Positions 27,331-35,510 of a DNA stretch of 64,000 bases are shown here, piece by piece. Source of the DNA: Bifidobacterium breve (GTDB lineage: Bacteria > Actinomycetota > Acidimicrobiia > Acidimicrobiales > Ilumatobacteraceae); contig CAMAWR010000003.1 in NCBI GenBank assembly GCA_945862045.1, forward strand, positions 1 to 64,000, given 5' to 3'. Every line of letters starts with the position of its first letter. Within the stretch, counting starts at the first letter, position 1. The position numbers were made by a program, and so were the translations under genes. A model generated the notes under the pieces. It had not been told where the DNA came from, did not search any database, and saw only the letters and a program-made list of their open reading frames with translations.

Positions 27331-27885
27331 GTGCACACCCGCACTTGTGTCATTGACTCCAACGTCTTGCACTCCATCGAGTTCACCGACCTCTTCGTTA
27401 CCTTCGCCACGCGGCGCCTGATTCAACTCCGATGGTCAACTGCGATTCTCCATGAGGTGCAACGCAGCCTTCTGCATGATGCGAGGCTCTCCCCCGACGC
27501 AATTGAGCATCGCCTGAGGTCAATGCAACGGGCATTGCCTGATGCTCTGGCCGAGTTCCCTGATGAATTGACAGAGAACTTACAAGTTGCTTCCAGTGAC
27601 CGGCACGTTCTGGCTCTCGCCATGTCGGTCGGAGCCGACTCGATTATCACCCTGAACATTCGCGACTTTCCCGTGGTTTACTGCAGATCGCTCGGCGTCG
27701 AAATCCTTTCACCAGACGAGATACTGACCAGAACCCTGATAGACGACCCGCTTGGTACCGGCTGGGCACTGCGCGAAATCGCTAAGCGGCGTCATCTGCC
27801 ATCAGCGACTGTTGGCGAACTCCTCAGTAAATGGGAGTCGCGACTGCCATCTTTTGTGGCAGCAGCACGTGAAGCGCCGGGCTAG
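27331..27885 (+). CDS. PIN-domain toxin (VapC-like ribonuclease)
   Basis: 184 aa, GTG start 3 bp after the antitoxin stop. PIN fold: VIDSNVL at the N-terminus (first catalytic Asp), LHEVQRSL (Glu), and DRHVLALAMSVGADSIITLN with later Asp in IRDFP. The C-terminal ~50 residues (residues 130-184) are longer than in minimal VapC proteins. It should be a Mg-dependent RNase, with a target that cannot be told from sequence. Converges on the HAD-PlsC gene, with a hairpin between the stops. Confidence 0.85.
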   Translation: MHTRTCVIDSNVLHSIEFTDLFVTFATRRLIQLRWSTAILHEVQRSLLHDARLSPDAIEHRLRSMQRALPDALAEFPDELTENLQVASSDRHVLALAMSVGADSIITLNIRDFPVVYCRSLGVEILSPDEILTRTLIDDPLGTGWALREIAKRRHLPSATVGELLSKWESRLPSFVAAAREAPG

Positions 27886-27891
27886 ATGCTG

Positions 27892-27904
27892 CGCGCTAGG
27901 CGCG
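27892..27904. terminator. GC hairpin between convergent PIN toxin and HAD-PlsC genes
   Basis: CGCGC-TAG-GCGCG, a 5-bp perfect stem with 3-nt loop, lies between the stops at 27885 and 27907. No U-run. It closely resembles the hairpin at 14176-14190, again between convergent genes and with a stop triplet as the loop. Confidence 0.4.
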
Positions 27905-27906
27905 GG

Positions 27907-29346
27907 CTAATCAGTGCCGGGGCGGCGGTCGAACTCGGCGTTTAAGTCGCCGGTGTAGTTCGATGGCAACGCAGCGCGCAACTCGGCTTCAGTGGGTTCA
28001 CGCGCCACACGGGCCTCAGGCGGCAACAGATTGCTGATGGCCCCCATCAGGCGAGCAGTATTTTCGTCGGCCAACGCGGCTGCATCCCCATCGCGACGCA
28101 ACGCAACTTCGGGCCCGACAGTGATGGTCACCTTCGGTGGGTTCAGCACATTCCACACCATTGGCACCTGAGAGTTGCGCGGCCACACCTTTTCGGTACC
28201 CCAGATGCCCATCGGTATCACCGGCGCACCCGTCAACACCGCCAGGCGTGCTGCACCCCAACGGCCCTGCAACGCGGGGTCGTAAAACGCTCGGCCACGA
28301 GGAATGGTGCCCTGCGGCATGATTGCCACCATCTCGCCAGCCTCGAGTGCTGCAGTGGCGGCTGCGAGCGGTGCGTCGCTGCCCGTACCGCGATCAACGC
28401 GAATGCCACCGAGTGCAGCAGCGAGTTGCCCGACGACTGGCGCATCAAACACTTCTTTTTTGCCGAGGAAGCGCACCGTGCGACTGGTTTTGCCCACGGT
28501 GATTGCAACCGCAAACACGTCGAAATAACTGCGATGGTTGCCCACCAAAATTGCCGGGCCACTTACCGGAATGTTCTCGGTGCCGCTGATAGAAAACTTG
28601 GCGTACGGAATCAGTTCGGGTCGCGCAAAGGTGAGCGCGAGTTTTTGCAACTCGGTGCCGATGACCGGCACCTTGGCCACCCCGGGCGACAGATCAAAAT
28701 TGACGACCGGCCAACGACGAGCAGCAGCCAACACCTGCAAGCGCGCATCGGGGTTCACCGCATGCGGATGCCCCACAGCTTCAAGCAACGGCGAGTCGTA
28801 CACGCTGTCGCTATACGCCGACGATGTTGCAATGTCAACGCCATTCGCAGCACACCACTCGCTGACCGCCGCAAGCTTGCCACCCGACCACACGAATCGC
28901 CCGTCGAGTTGACCTGAATACAACCCGCCGGCGTCGACTGCGAACCGGGTGGCGATCACATCGTCGAAACCAAGCGAACGGGCGAATTCTTCGACGAAGT
29001 CGTAGGGCGAAGTAGTGGCCAGCACCACCTTGTGGCCCTCGGCTCGATACCGCTCAATGGCTTGCAGGGCAAACGGCTGCACCATTGCGGTGAGTTCGGG
29101 TATTGCGCTACGCACTGCTTCGCGTACTAGGCGTTGCGACTTGCCTTTCATCGCTGTGGCACCTTGGCGGGCGAACAGCATCATCGGCAATGTTTCACCG
29201 ATGGTGTTGAACGTGCGGAACACCAACGATTCGAGCGGTATCGACCCGGGCACCAACTGTGCTGCACGCAATGCAGCAGAAATCACGGGGCCAGTCGCAG
29301 TTTTCACCAATGTGCGATCGAGGTCGATGAATGCTGCCGACGCCAT
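27907..29346 (-). CDS. HAD-IB hydrolase / 1-acylglycerol-3-phosphate acyltransferase fusion
   Basis: 479 aa with two domains. Residues about 1-215 form an HAD-IB phosphatase: FIDLDRTLVK (DxD), VLATTSPYDF and a late Asp region. Residues about 240-450 form a PlsC acyltransferase: VGNHRSYFDVF (NHxSYxD catalytic motif), GIRVDRGTGSDAPL, and MPQGTIPRGR (substrate site). The combination is known in actinobacteria. It likely acylates lysophosphatidic acid in membrane lipid synthesis, with the HAD part dephosphorylating a lipid or glycerol phosphate. Divergent from the carboxyltransferase gene, 38 bp apart. Confidence 0.92.
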   Translation of the reverse strand: MASAAFIDLDRTLVKTATGPVISAALRAAQLVPGSIPLESLVFRTFNTIGETLPMMLFARQGATAMKGKSQRLVREAVRSAIPELTAMVQPFALQAIERYRAEGHKVVLATTSPYDFVEEFARSLGFDDVIATRFAVDAGGLYSGQLDGRFVWSGGKLAAVSEWCAANGVDIATSSAYSDSVYDSPLLEAVGHPHAVNPDARLQVLAAARRWPVVNFDLSPGVAKVPVIGTELQKLALTFARPELIPYAKFSISGTENIPVSGPAILVGNHRSYFDVFAVAITVGKTSRTVRFLGKKEVFDAPVVGQLAAALGGIRVDRGTGSDAPLAAATAALEAGEMVAIMPQGTIPRGRAFYDPALQGRWGAARLAVLTGAPVIPMGIWGTEKVWPRNSQVPMVWNVLNPPKVTITVGPEVALRRDGDAAALADENTARLMGAISNLLPPEARVAREPTEAELRAALPSNYTGDLNAEFDRRPGTD

Positions 29347-29384
29347 GAAACAAGACGCTATGCCAAGCGTCTAGCCTTCGAGTT

Positions 29385-30743
29385 GTGACTGTGGTGGAAA
29401 ACGACGTTCATCTTTCGCGCAAAGTGCCGGGGGCAGCGAGTGCCGCCGTGCGATTGCTGGCGGGTGGGCGGCGCGTGGTGTGGGCCGAAGCACAAGACAC
29501 GGTGTACAAAGGTGCCCTGTCGGCGGCGGCCTCGGGCGTGTTGCGCACGGCAGCCAATATGGCGTGCGAAAAACGATTGCCACTCGTGCTCGTATTGGCC
29601 TCGTCGGGTGCCGAAATTCGCGAAGGCGTGTCGGCCTTGCACGGTTGGGGCGAAGCAGCCCACGCAATAACCAAGTGTTCGGGCGTGGTGCCCACGATTG
29701 CCATCGTCGATGGCCCGGCAGTGTCGGGCCCCGCTCTGCTCATTGGGTTGTGCGACATGGTGATTATGACCAACGATTCGTTTGCCTTCGTATCAGGGCC
29801 GACGATGGTGGCGCAAATGACGGGCGTGGAGGTGAGCAACGAAGAACTTGGCGGTACCGATATTCACAGTCGACAAAGCGGTGTGGCCAACCTGGTGGCA
29901 ACCGACATCACCCACGCCGTAGAGCTGCTCAACGAAGTATTGCGGTATCTGCCCAACCACGTGGATGAACTCACCGCCATTATCGACACCAGCGACGCCC
30001 CCAACCGCCAGTGCCCTGAACTGAACACGATTCTGCCGGCGTCACCCACCGGCAGTTACGACGTGCGGCATGTAATTGAATCGATCGTCGACGACGGTGC
30101 GCACCTTGAACTGCGCGCGGGCTGGGCCAACAATGTGGTGACCACGCTGGCAACCATCGGCGGGCGCGCAGTGGGCATCGTGGCCAACCAACCGCTGGCC
30201 TTGGCGGGCACGCTCGATATTCAGGCATCACAAAAAGCAGCCCGCTTCGTAGCGTTCTGCGACGCATTCAACTTGTCGCTCGTGACCTTGGTGGATACCC
30301 CGGGTTTTTACCCCGGCAAAGATCTGGAATGGCGCGGCATGATTCGCCACGGCGCGCAACTGGTGTTCGCCTACGGGCGTGCCACCGTGCCGCGGGTGTG
30401 CGTGATATTGCGCAAAAGTTACGGCGGTGCCTACATCGTGATGGACAGCAAACGCATGGGCAACGACGTATGCCTGGCCTGGCCAACGGCCGAGCTTGCC
30501 GTGATGGGCGCGGGGCAGGCGGCAGCCATCTTGCAGCGACGCGCCACGCCCGAAGAACGTGCCAGCTTTGAAGCCGACTACGAAGATCGACTGCTCAACC
30601 CCTATGTGGCTGCCGAGCGCGGATATATAGACAACGTGATTACGCCTGCAGAAACACGCAGTGAAGTCTTGGCGGCACTCGAGATGCTGTCGAGTAAGCG
30701 CGAGAAGTTTCCACGTCGCAAACATGACAACGGCCCGTTATAG
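29385..30743 (+). CDS. Acyl-CoA carboxylase beta subunit (carboxyltransferase)
   Basis: 452 aa, shorter than the usual ~520 because the N-terminal lobe is trimmed. Two crotonase-like lobes are visible: first, GPAVSGPALLIGLCDMVIM; second, VDTPGFYPGKDLEWRGMIRHGAQLVFAY and ILRKSYGGAYIVMDSKRMG, the carboxybiotin and acyl-CoA oxyanion sites. It transfers carboxyl from biotin to acetyl- or propionyl-CoA. The biotin carboxylase/BCCP partner is not in the window. GTG start at 29385. The reduced N-terminal part may mean a specialised acyl substrate. Confidence 0.88.
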   Translation: MTVVENDVHLSRKVPGAASAAVRLLAGGRRVVWAEAQDTVYKGALSAAASGVLRTAANMACEKRLPLVLVLASSGAEIREGVSALHGWGEAAHAITKCSGVVPTIAIVDGPAVSGPALLIGLCDMVIMTNDSFAFVSGPTMVAQMTGVEVSNEELGGTDIHSRQSGVANLVATDITHAVELLNEVLRYLPNHVDELTAIIDTSDAPNRQCPELNTILPASPTGSYDVRHVIESIVDDGAHLELRAGWANNVVTTLATIGGRAVGIVANQPLALAGTLDIQASQKAARFVAFCDAFNLSLVTLVDTPGFYPGKDLEWRGMIRHGAQLVFAYGRATVPRVCVILRKSYGGAYIVMDSKRMGNDVCLAWPTAELAVMGAGQAAAILQRRATPEERASFEADYEDRLLNPYVAAERGYIDNVITPAETRSEVLAALEMLSSKREKFPRRKHDNGPL

Positions 30744-30785
30744 ATCAACGCTGTAAGTCAGCACGGTAAATCAACACAGTTCGGC

Positions 30786-30841
30786 GTTGTCGGCAGCTTT
30801 GCTAAGTAGGATGAACGGCGGGAGAGGAAGCTCCCGACAAC
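30786..30841 (+). promoter_or_regulatory. Structured leader of citrate synthase with two competing helices
   Basis: In the 119-bp gap before gltA, CGGGAG/CTCCCG (30819-30824 with 30831-30836) makes a hairpin, and GTTGTCGG (30786-30793) is perfectly complementary to CCGACAAC (30834-30841). The two pairings share bases 30834-30836 and exclude each other. A TAAGTA/TAGGAT promoter-like stretch at 30803-30812 lies between, so whether the upstream arm is transcribed is unknown. Does not match a riboswitch class I recognise. Confidence 0.35.
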
Positions 30842-30862
30842 GAAAGACGGAAAGGCCTCACG

Positions 30863-32131
30863 ATGGCTGAAACGATCACAATCATTGACGACCGCACGGG
30901 CAAGCAAATTACCGTGCCAATCACCGAGGGTGTTTTCCCATCGGCAGCACTGCGCGAGCTTGACCCCAATCTGCGCATGTACGACCCGGCATTTTTGTCG
31001 ACGGCCGCCTGCAAGTCGGCGATTACCTACCTTGACGGCGAAGAGGGCATCCTGCGGTACCGCGGCTACCCCATCGAACAACTTGCCGAAAAATCAAACT
31101 TTCTTGAAGTTGCCTACCTGCTGTTGAATGGTGAATTGCCCACCGATGCCGAGTCAGAAAAATGGACCTACGACGTGATCCACCACACGATGATTCACGA
31201 GAACATGCGCAAGCGCTTCGTCGACGGTTTCCATTACGACGCCCATCCAATGGGCATGTTCGTTTCGGCGATCGCCGCGCTCGGCACGTTCTACACCGAC
31301 GCCAAATCCATCGACGAGACCAATTCGTTGGCCAAACAGACGCTGCGACTCATTGCCAAGACACCCACGATCGCTGCAATGTGTTACCGCTTCAGCATGG
31401 GTTTGCCGTTCGTGGCACCCGACAATTCGCTCGACTATTCAGCCAACTTTTTGAACATGATGTTTCGTATTGGTGACGACTACCGCATCAACCCCGTGCT
31501 CACGAAAGCAATGGACCTCTTGTTCATCTTGCACGCCGACCACGAACAAAACTGTGGCACCACGACGATGCGCGTGGTCGCATCGGCGCACGCCGACCCA
31601 TACAGTGCGGCTGCTGCCGCAGCTTCAGCGCTCTATGGCCCGTTGCACGGTGGTGCCAACGAAGCCGTAGTTCGCATGTTGCAAGACATCGGCACCGTCG
31701 ACAACGTGCCCGGGTTTATCGCCGACGTAAAAGCCGGCAAGGGCCGCTTGCAGGGCTTTGGTCACCGCGTGTACAAGAACTACGACCCGCGGGCCACCAT
31801 CATCAAAAAAGCCGCGTACGAGGTTTTCGAAGTAATGGGTAAAAGCCCGTTGCTCGACGTGGCACTCAAACTCGAAGACACGGCCCTCAAAGATGACTAC
31901 TTCGTTTCGCGCAAGTTGTACCCCAACGTCGACTTCTACTCGGGTCTCATTTACCAGGCACTCGGCTTCCCGGTCGACATGTTTACGGTGCTCTTTGCGA
32001 TACCACGCACCGCGGGTTGGTTGGCGCACTATGCCGAGTTGCTCCACGATGACGATCAGAAGATTTCGCGTCCACGCCAGTGGTACACCGGTGTCGATGC
32101 GCGCGACTACGTCGCTATCGCCAAACGTTAA
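30863..32131 (+). CDS. gltA: Citrate synthase (type II)
   Basis: 422 aa. GILRYRGYPIEQLAEKS at the N-terminus, the active-site His in LHADHEQNCGTTTMR, the second His and glycines in GPLHGGANEAVVRML, and GFGHRVYKNYDPRA are hexameric citrate synthase signatures; the catalytic Asp is in LKDDYFVSRKLYPNVDFYSG. It condenses acetyl-CoA with oxaloacetate at the entry of the TCA cycle. GGAAAGG lies 8 nt before the ATG. Isocitrate dehydrogenase and aconitase genes are within 7 kb. Confidence 0.96.
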   Translation: MAETITIIDDRTGKQITVPITEGVFPSAALRELDPNLRMYDPAFLSTAACKSAITYLDGEEGILRYRGYPIEQLAEKSNFLEVAYLLLNGELPTDAESEKWTYDVIHHTMIHENMRKRFVDGFHYDAHPMGMFVSAIAALGTFYTDAKSIDETNSLAKQTLRLIAKTPTIAAMCYRFSMGLPFVAPDNSLDYSANFLNMMFRIGDDYRINPVLTKAMDLLFILHADHEQNCGTTTMRVVASAHADPYSAAAAAASALYGPLHGGANEAVVRMLQDIGTVDNVPGFIADVKAGKGRLQGFGHRVYKNYDPRATIIKKAAYEVFEVMGKSPLLDVALKLEDTALKDDYFVSRKLYPNVDFYSGLIYQALGFPVDMFTVLFAIPRTAGWLAHYAELLHDDDQKISRPRQWYTGVDARDYVAIAKR

Positions 32132-32138
32132 GCCTGCA

Positions 32139-32155
32139 GCGCCGAACTATGGCGC
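32139..32155. terminator. Hairpin at convergent gltA/quinone oxidoreductase ends
   Basis: GCGCC (32139-32143) and GGCGC (32151-32155) form a 5-bp stem with a 7-nt loop. It overlaps the last codons of the quinone oxidoreductase (stop at 32147) and lies 8 bp after the gltA stop. No U-run. Confidence 0.35.
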
Positions 32156-33130
32156 GATAGTTACGACAATTTTGCCGATATTGGCGTTGGCTTCCATGTG
32201 GCGGTGGGCGTCGACAATCTGCGTAAGGTCGTAGCGACAATCGATGATCGGGCGCAACACGCCAGCGTCGAACTCGGGTAACAGCGCGTCGGCAAACGCG
32301 CGTGACACAGCGATTTTTTCTGCAGGTGGGCGTGGGCGCAGCACGGTGCCGGTAATCGACGCGCGCTTGGGCATGAGGGATGCGATGTTGAACGACGCTG
32401 GTGGCCCAGCCATTACACCCACTTGCATGATGCGGCCTTTGTGGGCGAGGCATGCGACATTGCGTGCCACATAATCGCCACCCACCACATCCAGCACCAC
32501 GTTGACCCCCTGGCCCGACGTGGCTTCGCTGATTGCGGTTGCGAAATCGTCCTTCGTGTAATCAATCACCAAATTGGCACCCAAGTCGCGGCATGCCTGC
32601 GTTTTGTTGGTGGAACATGTGACTGCAATCCACACCCCCATCGCTCGACACAGCTGGATCGCCGCCGTGCCCACACCCGATGCACCCGCGTGCACCAGCG
32701 CGCGACCACCTGGTTGCAAACCACCCTGCACGACGAGGGCATCCCAAGCGGTAATGAACACCTCGGGGATTGCTGCTGCATCAACGAGTGACATGCCATG
32801 CGGTGTGCGAAATGCCTGCTCGGCGGGAACGGTGAGATATTCGGCGTAGGCACCACCAGCAACGATGCCCATGACTTTGTCGTTGATCTTCCAGCGACCG
32901 GCGTGGCGACCAGCGGCTACGACGGTGCCGGCGAACTCGAGGCCTGGCACGTTGTGCTTGGCCGGAAACGGATTGGGGTACAACCCGCGGCGCTGCAACA
33001 TGTCGGCACGATTGAGCGCGGTGGCGGCGACCTTGACGAGAACTTCGTCATCGGCCGGCGCTGGCACGTTGATGTCGCTGATGCGCAACACATCGGGCTC
33101 ACCAAATTCGGTGAGCACCACGGCACGCAT
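32147..33130 (-). CDS. NAD(P)H:quinone oxidoreductase, zinc-independent MDR family (PIG3-like)
   Basis: 327 aa. Medium-chain dehydrogenase fold: [17 protein letters not shown] start, VAATALNRADMLQRRGLYP (typical of the QOR/PIG3 branch, no structural zinc cysteines), and NADPH fold GASGVGTAAIQLCRAMG at about residue 149. It reduces quinones or enones. Its ATG overlaps the stop of isocitrate dehydrogenase by 1 nt (TAATG), so the two genes are translationally coupled, and both would share NADPH. Confidence 0.9.
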   Translation of the reverse strand: MRAVVLTEFGEPDVLRISDINVPAPADDEVLVKVAATALNRADMLQRRGLYPNPFPAKHNVPGLEFAGTVVAAGRHAGRWKINDKVMGIVAGGAYAEYLTVPAEQAFRTPHGMSLVDAAAIPEVFITAWDALVVQGGLQPGGRALVHAGASGVGTAAIQLCRAMGVWIAVTCSTNKTQACRDLGANLVIDYTKDDFATAISEATSGQGVNVVLDVVGGDYVARNVACLAHKGRIMQVGVMAGPPASFNIASLMPKRASITGTVLRPRPPAEKIAVSRAFADALLPEFDAGVLRPIIDCRYDLTQIVDAHRHMEANANIGKIVVTIAP

Positions 33131-34350
33131 TATTTGGCCATCTTCTCCTGCAGGCGACGGTCAATCGCCGCGAGGAACTCTTCGGTGGTCTGCCATGGCT
33201 GATCTTTGGAGATGAGCGAAGCCAGGTCTTTGGTCATTTCACCTGCTTCAACTGCCTCGATGCAGACGGTTTCGAGCGTGTTGGCAAAGTTGGTGAGCTC
33301 TGGCGTGCCGTCGAGTTTGCCGCGATGAGCAAGCCCGCGCGTCCACGCAAACACCGATGCAATCGGGTTGGTGCTGGTCTTGCGGCCTGCCATGTGTTCG
33401 CGATAGTGGCGCGTGACCGTGCCGTGGGCAGCTTCACTTTCCATCACGCGACCATCTGGCGTGGTGAGCACCGAAGTCATGAGACCAAGCGAACCAAAAC
33501 CTTGCGCAACGACGTCGGATTGCACGTCACCGTCGTAGTTCTTGCAGGCCCAGACGTAGCCGCCTTCCCAACGCAGCATGCACGCCACCATGTCGTCGAT
33601 CAAACGGTGCTCATAGGTAAGGCCTTGCTTGTCGAACTCGGCTTTGAATTCTTCGGCGAACACCTCGGCAAAGATGTCCTTGAATTGGCCGTCGTAGGCC
33701 TTGAGGATGGTGTTTTTGGTGCTGAGATACACCGGATATTTGCGCTGCAAGCCGTAGTTGAACGACGCTCGTGCAAAATTGCGGATGCTTTCGTCGTAAT
33801 TGTACATACCCATGACCACGCCTGCGGCTTTGAACTTGGCGACTTCCATCTCGACTGGCTTGCTGCCATCCTGCGGAACGTAGGTCATCGTTACGGTGCC
33901 GGCACCGGGAACCTTATAGTCGGTGGCGCGGTACTGATCGCCGTGCGCATGACGGCCGATAATGATCGGCTTGGTCCAACTGGGCACGAGGCGTGGCACG
34001 TTCTTGATGAGAATCGGCTCGCGGAACACGACACCGTCGAGAATGTTGCGGATGGTGCCGTTGGGCGACTTCCACATTTGCTTCAGGTTGAATTCCTTCA
34101 CACGGGCCTCGTCGGGGGTGATGGTGGCACACTTCACGCCCACACCGTGCTTCAAGATGGCATTGGCCGAATCGATGGTGACCTGGTCGCTGGTTTTGTC
34201 GCGATATTCAATGCCCAAGTCGTAGTAATCAAGCTCGATATCGAGGTACGGGAAAATCAGCCGGTCTTTGATGAAAGACCAGATGATGCGGGTCATTTCG
34301 TCGCCGTCGAGATCGACTACGGGGGTGATGACTTTAATCTTTTTTGCCAC
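33130..34350 (-). CDS. icd: NADP-dependent isocitrate dehydrogenase (eukaryotic-type)
   Basis: 406 aa, GTG start at 34350. [25 protein letters not shown] (substrate Arg), [25 protein letters not shown] (substrate Ser/Asn/Arg), and [28 protein letters not shown] (metal Asp) mark the homodimeric NADP form common to eukaryotes and some bacteria, not the E. coli type. It makes 2-oxoglutarate and NADPH. The divergent acyl-CoA dehydrogenase starts only 19 bp away, so the two promoters interleave. Confidence 0.95.
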   Translation of the reverse strand: MAKKIKVITPVVDLDGDEMTRIIWSFIKDRLIFPYLDIELDYYDLGIEYRDKTSDQVTIDSANAILKHGVGVKCATITPDEARVKEFNLKQMWKSPNGTIRNILDGVVFREPILIKNVPRLVPSWTKPIIIGRHAHGDQYRATDYKVPGAGTVTMTYVPQDGSKPVEMEVAKFKAAGVVMGMYNYDESIRNFARASFNYGLQRKYPVYLSTKNTILKAYDGQFKDIFAEVFAEEFKAEFDKQGLTYEHRLIDDMVACMLRWEGGYVWACKNYDGDVQSDVVAQGFGSLGLMTSVLTTPDGRVMESEAAHGTVTRHYREHMAGRKTSTNPIASVFAWTRGLAHRGKLDGTPELTNFANTLETVCIEAVEAGEMTKDLASLISKDQPWQTTEEFLAAIDRRLQEKMAK

Positions 34351-34369
34351 GCGAGTACCCTACTTGGTG

Positions 34370-35467
34370 ATGGACTTCTCGTGGAGCTCCGAACAGATTC
34401 TGCTGCGTAAACGCGCCAAAGAAATGGCCGACGATGCCGTCGCACGTTACGGCAGGTGGAACGACAGTTGGATAAATGGTTACTCGAAGGAGTTTTCGCG
34501 TGAACTCGGCCGTGAGGGCTTCATTGGCATGACATGGCCAACCGAATTCGGTGGTGCAGGGCGCCCGGGCATCGACCGTTTGATTGTCGGCGAAGAAATG
34601 ATCGCTGCCGGTGCCCCGATAGCCGGCATGTGGTTTGCCGATCGACAAATGGGGCCCGCCCTCATCGGCTATGGCACCGCCGACCAGCGGCAAGAGTTTT
34701 TACCCGACATGTTGCGTGGCAACACCACCTGGTGCATCGGCATGAGCGAGCCGAACGCCGGTAGTGACCTTGCATCGTTGACCACGTCAGCCGTGCGTGA
34801 CGGCAACGAGTGGGTCATCAATGGTCAAAAGATCTGGACCAGTTTCGGTGAGCTCGCCGATTTTTGTTACCTGATTTGTCGCACCAGCAAAGAAGGCCCA
34901 CCGCACGCCGGTATCAGTGAAATTATCGTGCCGATGGACACCCCCGGCATCGAAGTGCGACCGATCACCGACATGACCACCAACCGGCACTTTTGCGAGG
35001 TGTTCTACACCGATGTGCGCGTGCCGATGGAAAACCTTGTCGGTGTCGAGGGCGGAGCCTTCAAACAGACCATGCGACAACTCGAACACGAACGTGGTGG
35101 CATCGACCGTTTGGTGTCGAACCACGCGCTGTACCTGATGGCCCGCGAACGCGCCGACACGTCGAATAAATTGGTGCGCCAGGAAATTGCCAACATCGAG
35201 ATCGGCTACAAACTCGGCCGCATTTTGGTGATTCGCGAGGTGCTGAAGCAGGCGCCGAAGGGGTTTTCGGCTGCCACCAAATGCTTCTGCACCGAGCACG
35301 AAACCCGCGTCGCCAACTTCGTATCAAGCGTGTTCGGCCCGTATGCCACGTTGTGGGACGACCTGTGCCAGGGCCTGGCCTACGCGCCGGCGTACACGAT
35401 CATGGGTGGTACATCCGATGTGATGCGCAACATCCTTGGTGAACGCGTGCTCGGCCTGCCGAAATAG
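34370..35467 (+). CDS. Acyl-CoA dehydrogenase family protein
   Basis: 365 aa from ATG at 34370; an open frame extends upstream but is antisense to icd. The N-terminus MDFSWSSEQILLRKRAKEMA, then GMTWPTEFGGAGRPGIDR, MSEPNAGSDLASLTT (FAD/substrate loop), and NGQKIWTSFGELADFCYLICR follow the family. The C-terminal YTIMGGTSDVMRNILGERVLG has the typical domain. The catalytic Glu position is not certain, so substrate chain length is unknown. FAD-dependent oxidation of acyl-CoA, cytoplasmic. Confidence 0.92.
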   Translation: MDFSWSSEQILLRKRAKEMADDAVARYGRWNDSWINGYSKEFSRELGREGFIGMTWPTEFGGAGRPGIDRLIVGEEMIAAGAPIAGMWFADRQMGPALIGYGTADQRQEFLPDMLRGNTTWCIGMSEPNAGSDLASLTTSAVRDGNEWVINGQKIWTSFGELADFCYLICRTSKEGPPHAGISEIIVPMDTPGIEVRPITDMTTNRHFCEVFYTDVRVPMENLVGVEGGAFKQTMRQLEHERGGIDRLVSNHALYLMARERADTSNKLVRQEIANIEIGYKLGRILVIREVLKQAPKGFSAATKCFCTEHETRVANFVSSVFGPYATLWDDLCQGLAYAPAYTIMGGTSDVMRNILGERVLGLPK

Positions 35468-35510
35468 CACTGATGTCGCCGGCGATGGCGACGCAAACTA
35501 GTTTTATCGA

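Noticed and set aside
34268-34369. Upstream extension of the acyl-CoA dehydrogenase frame
   Set aside because: It lies antisense inside isocitrate dehydrogenase; family similarity starts at ATG 34370.
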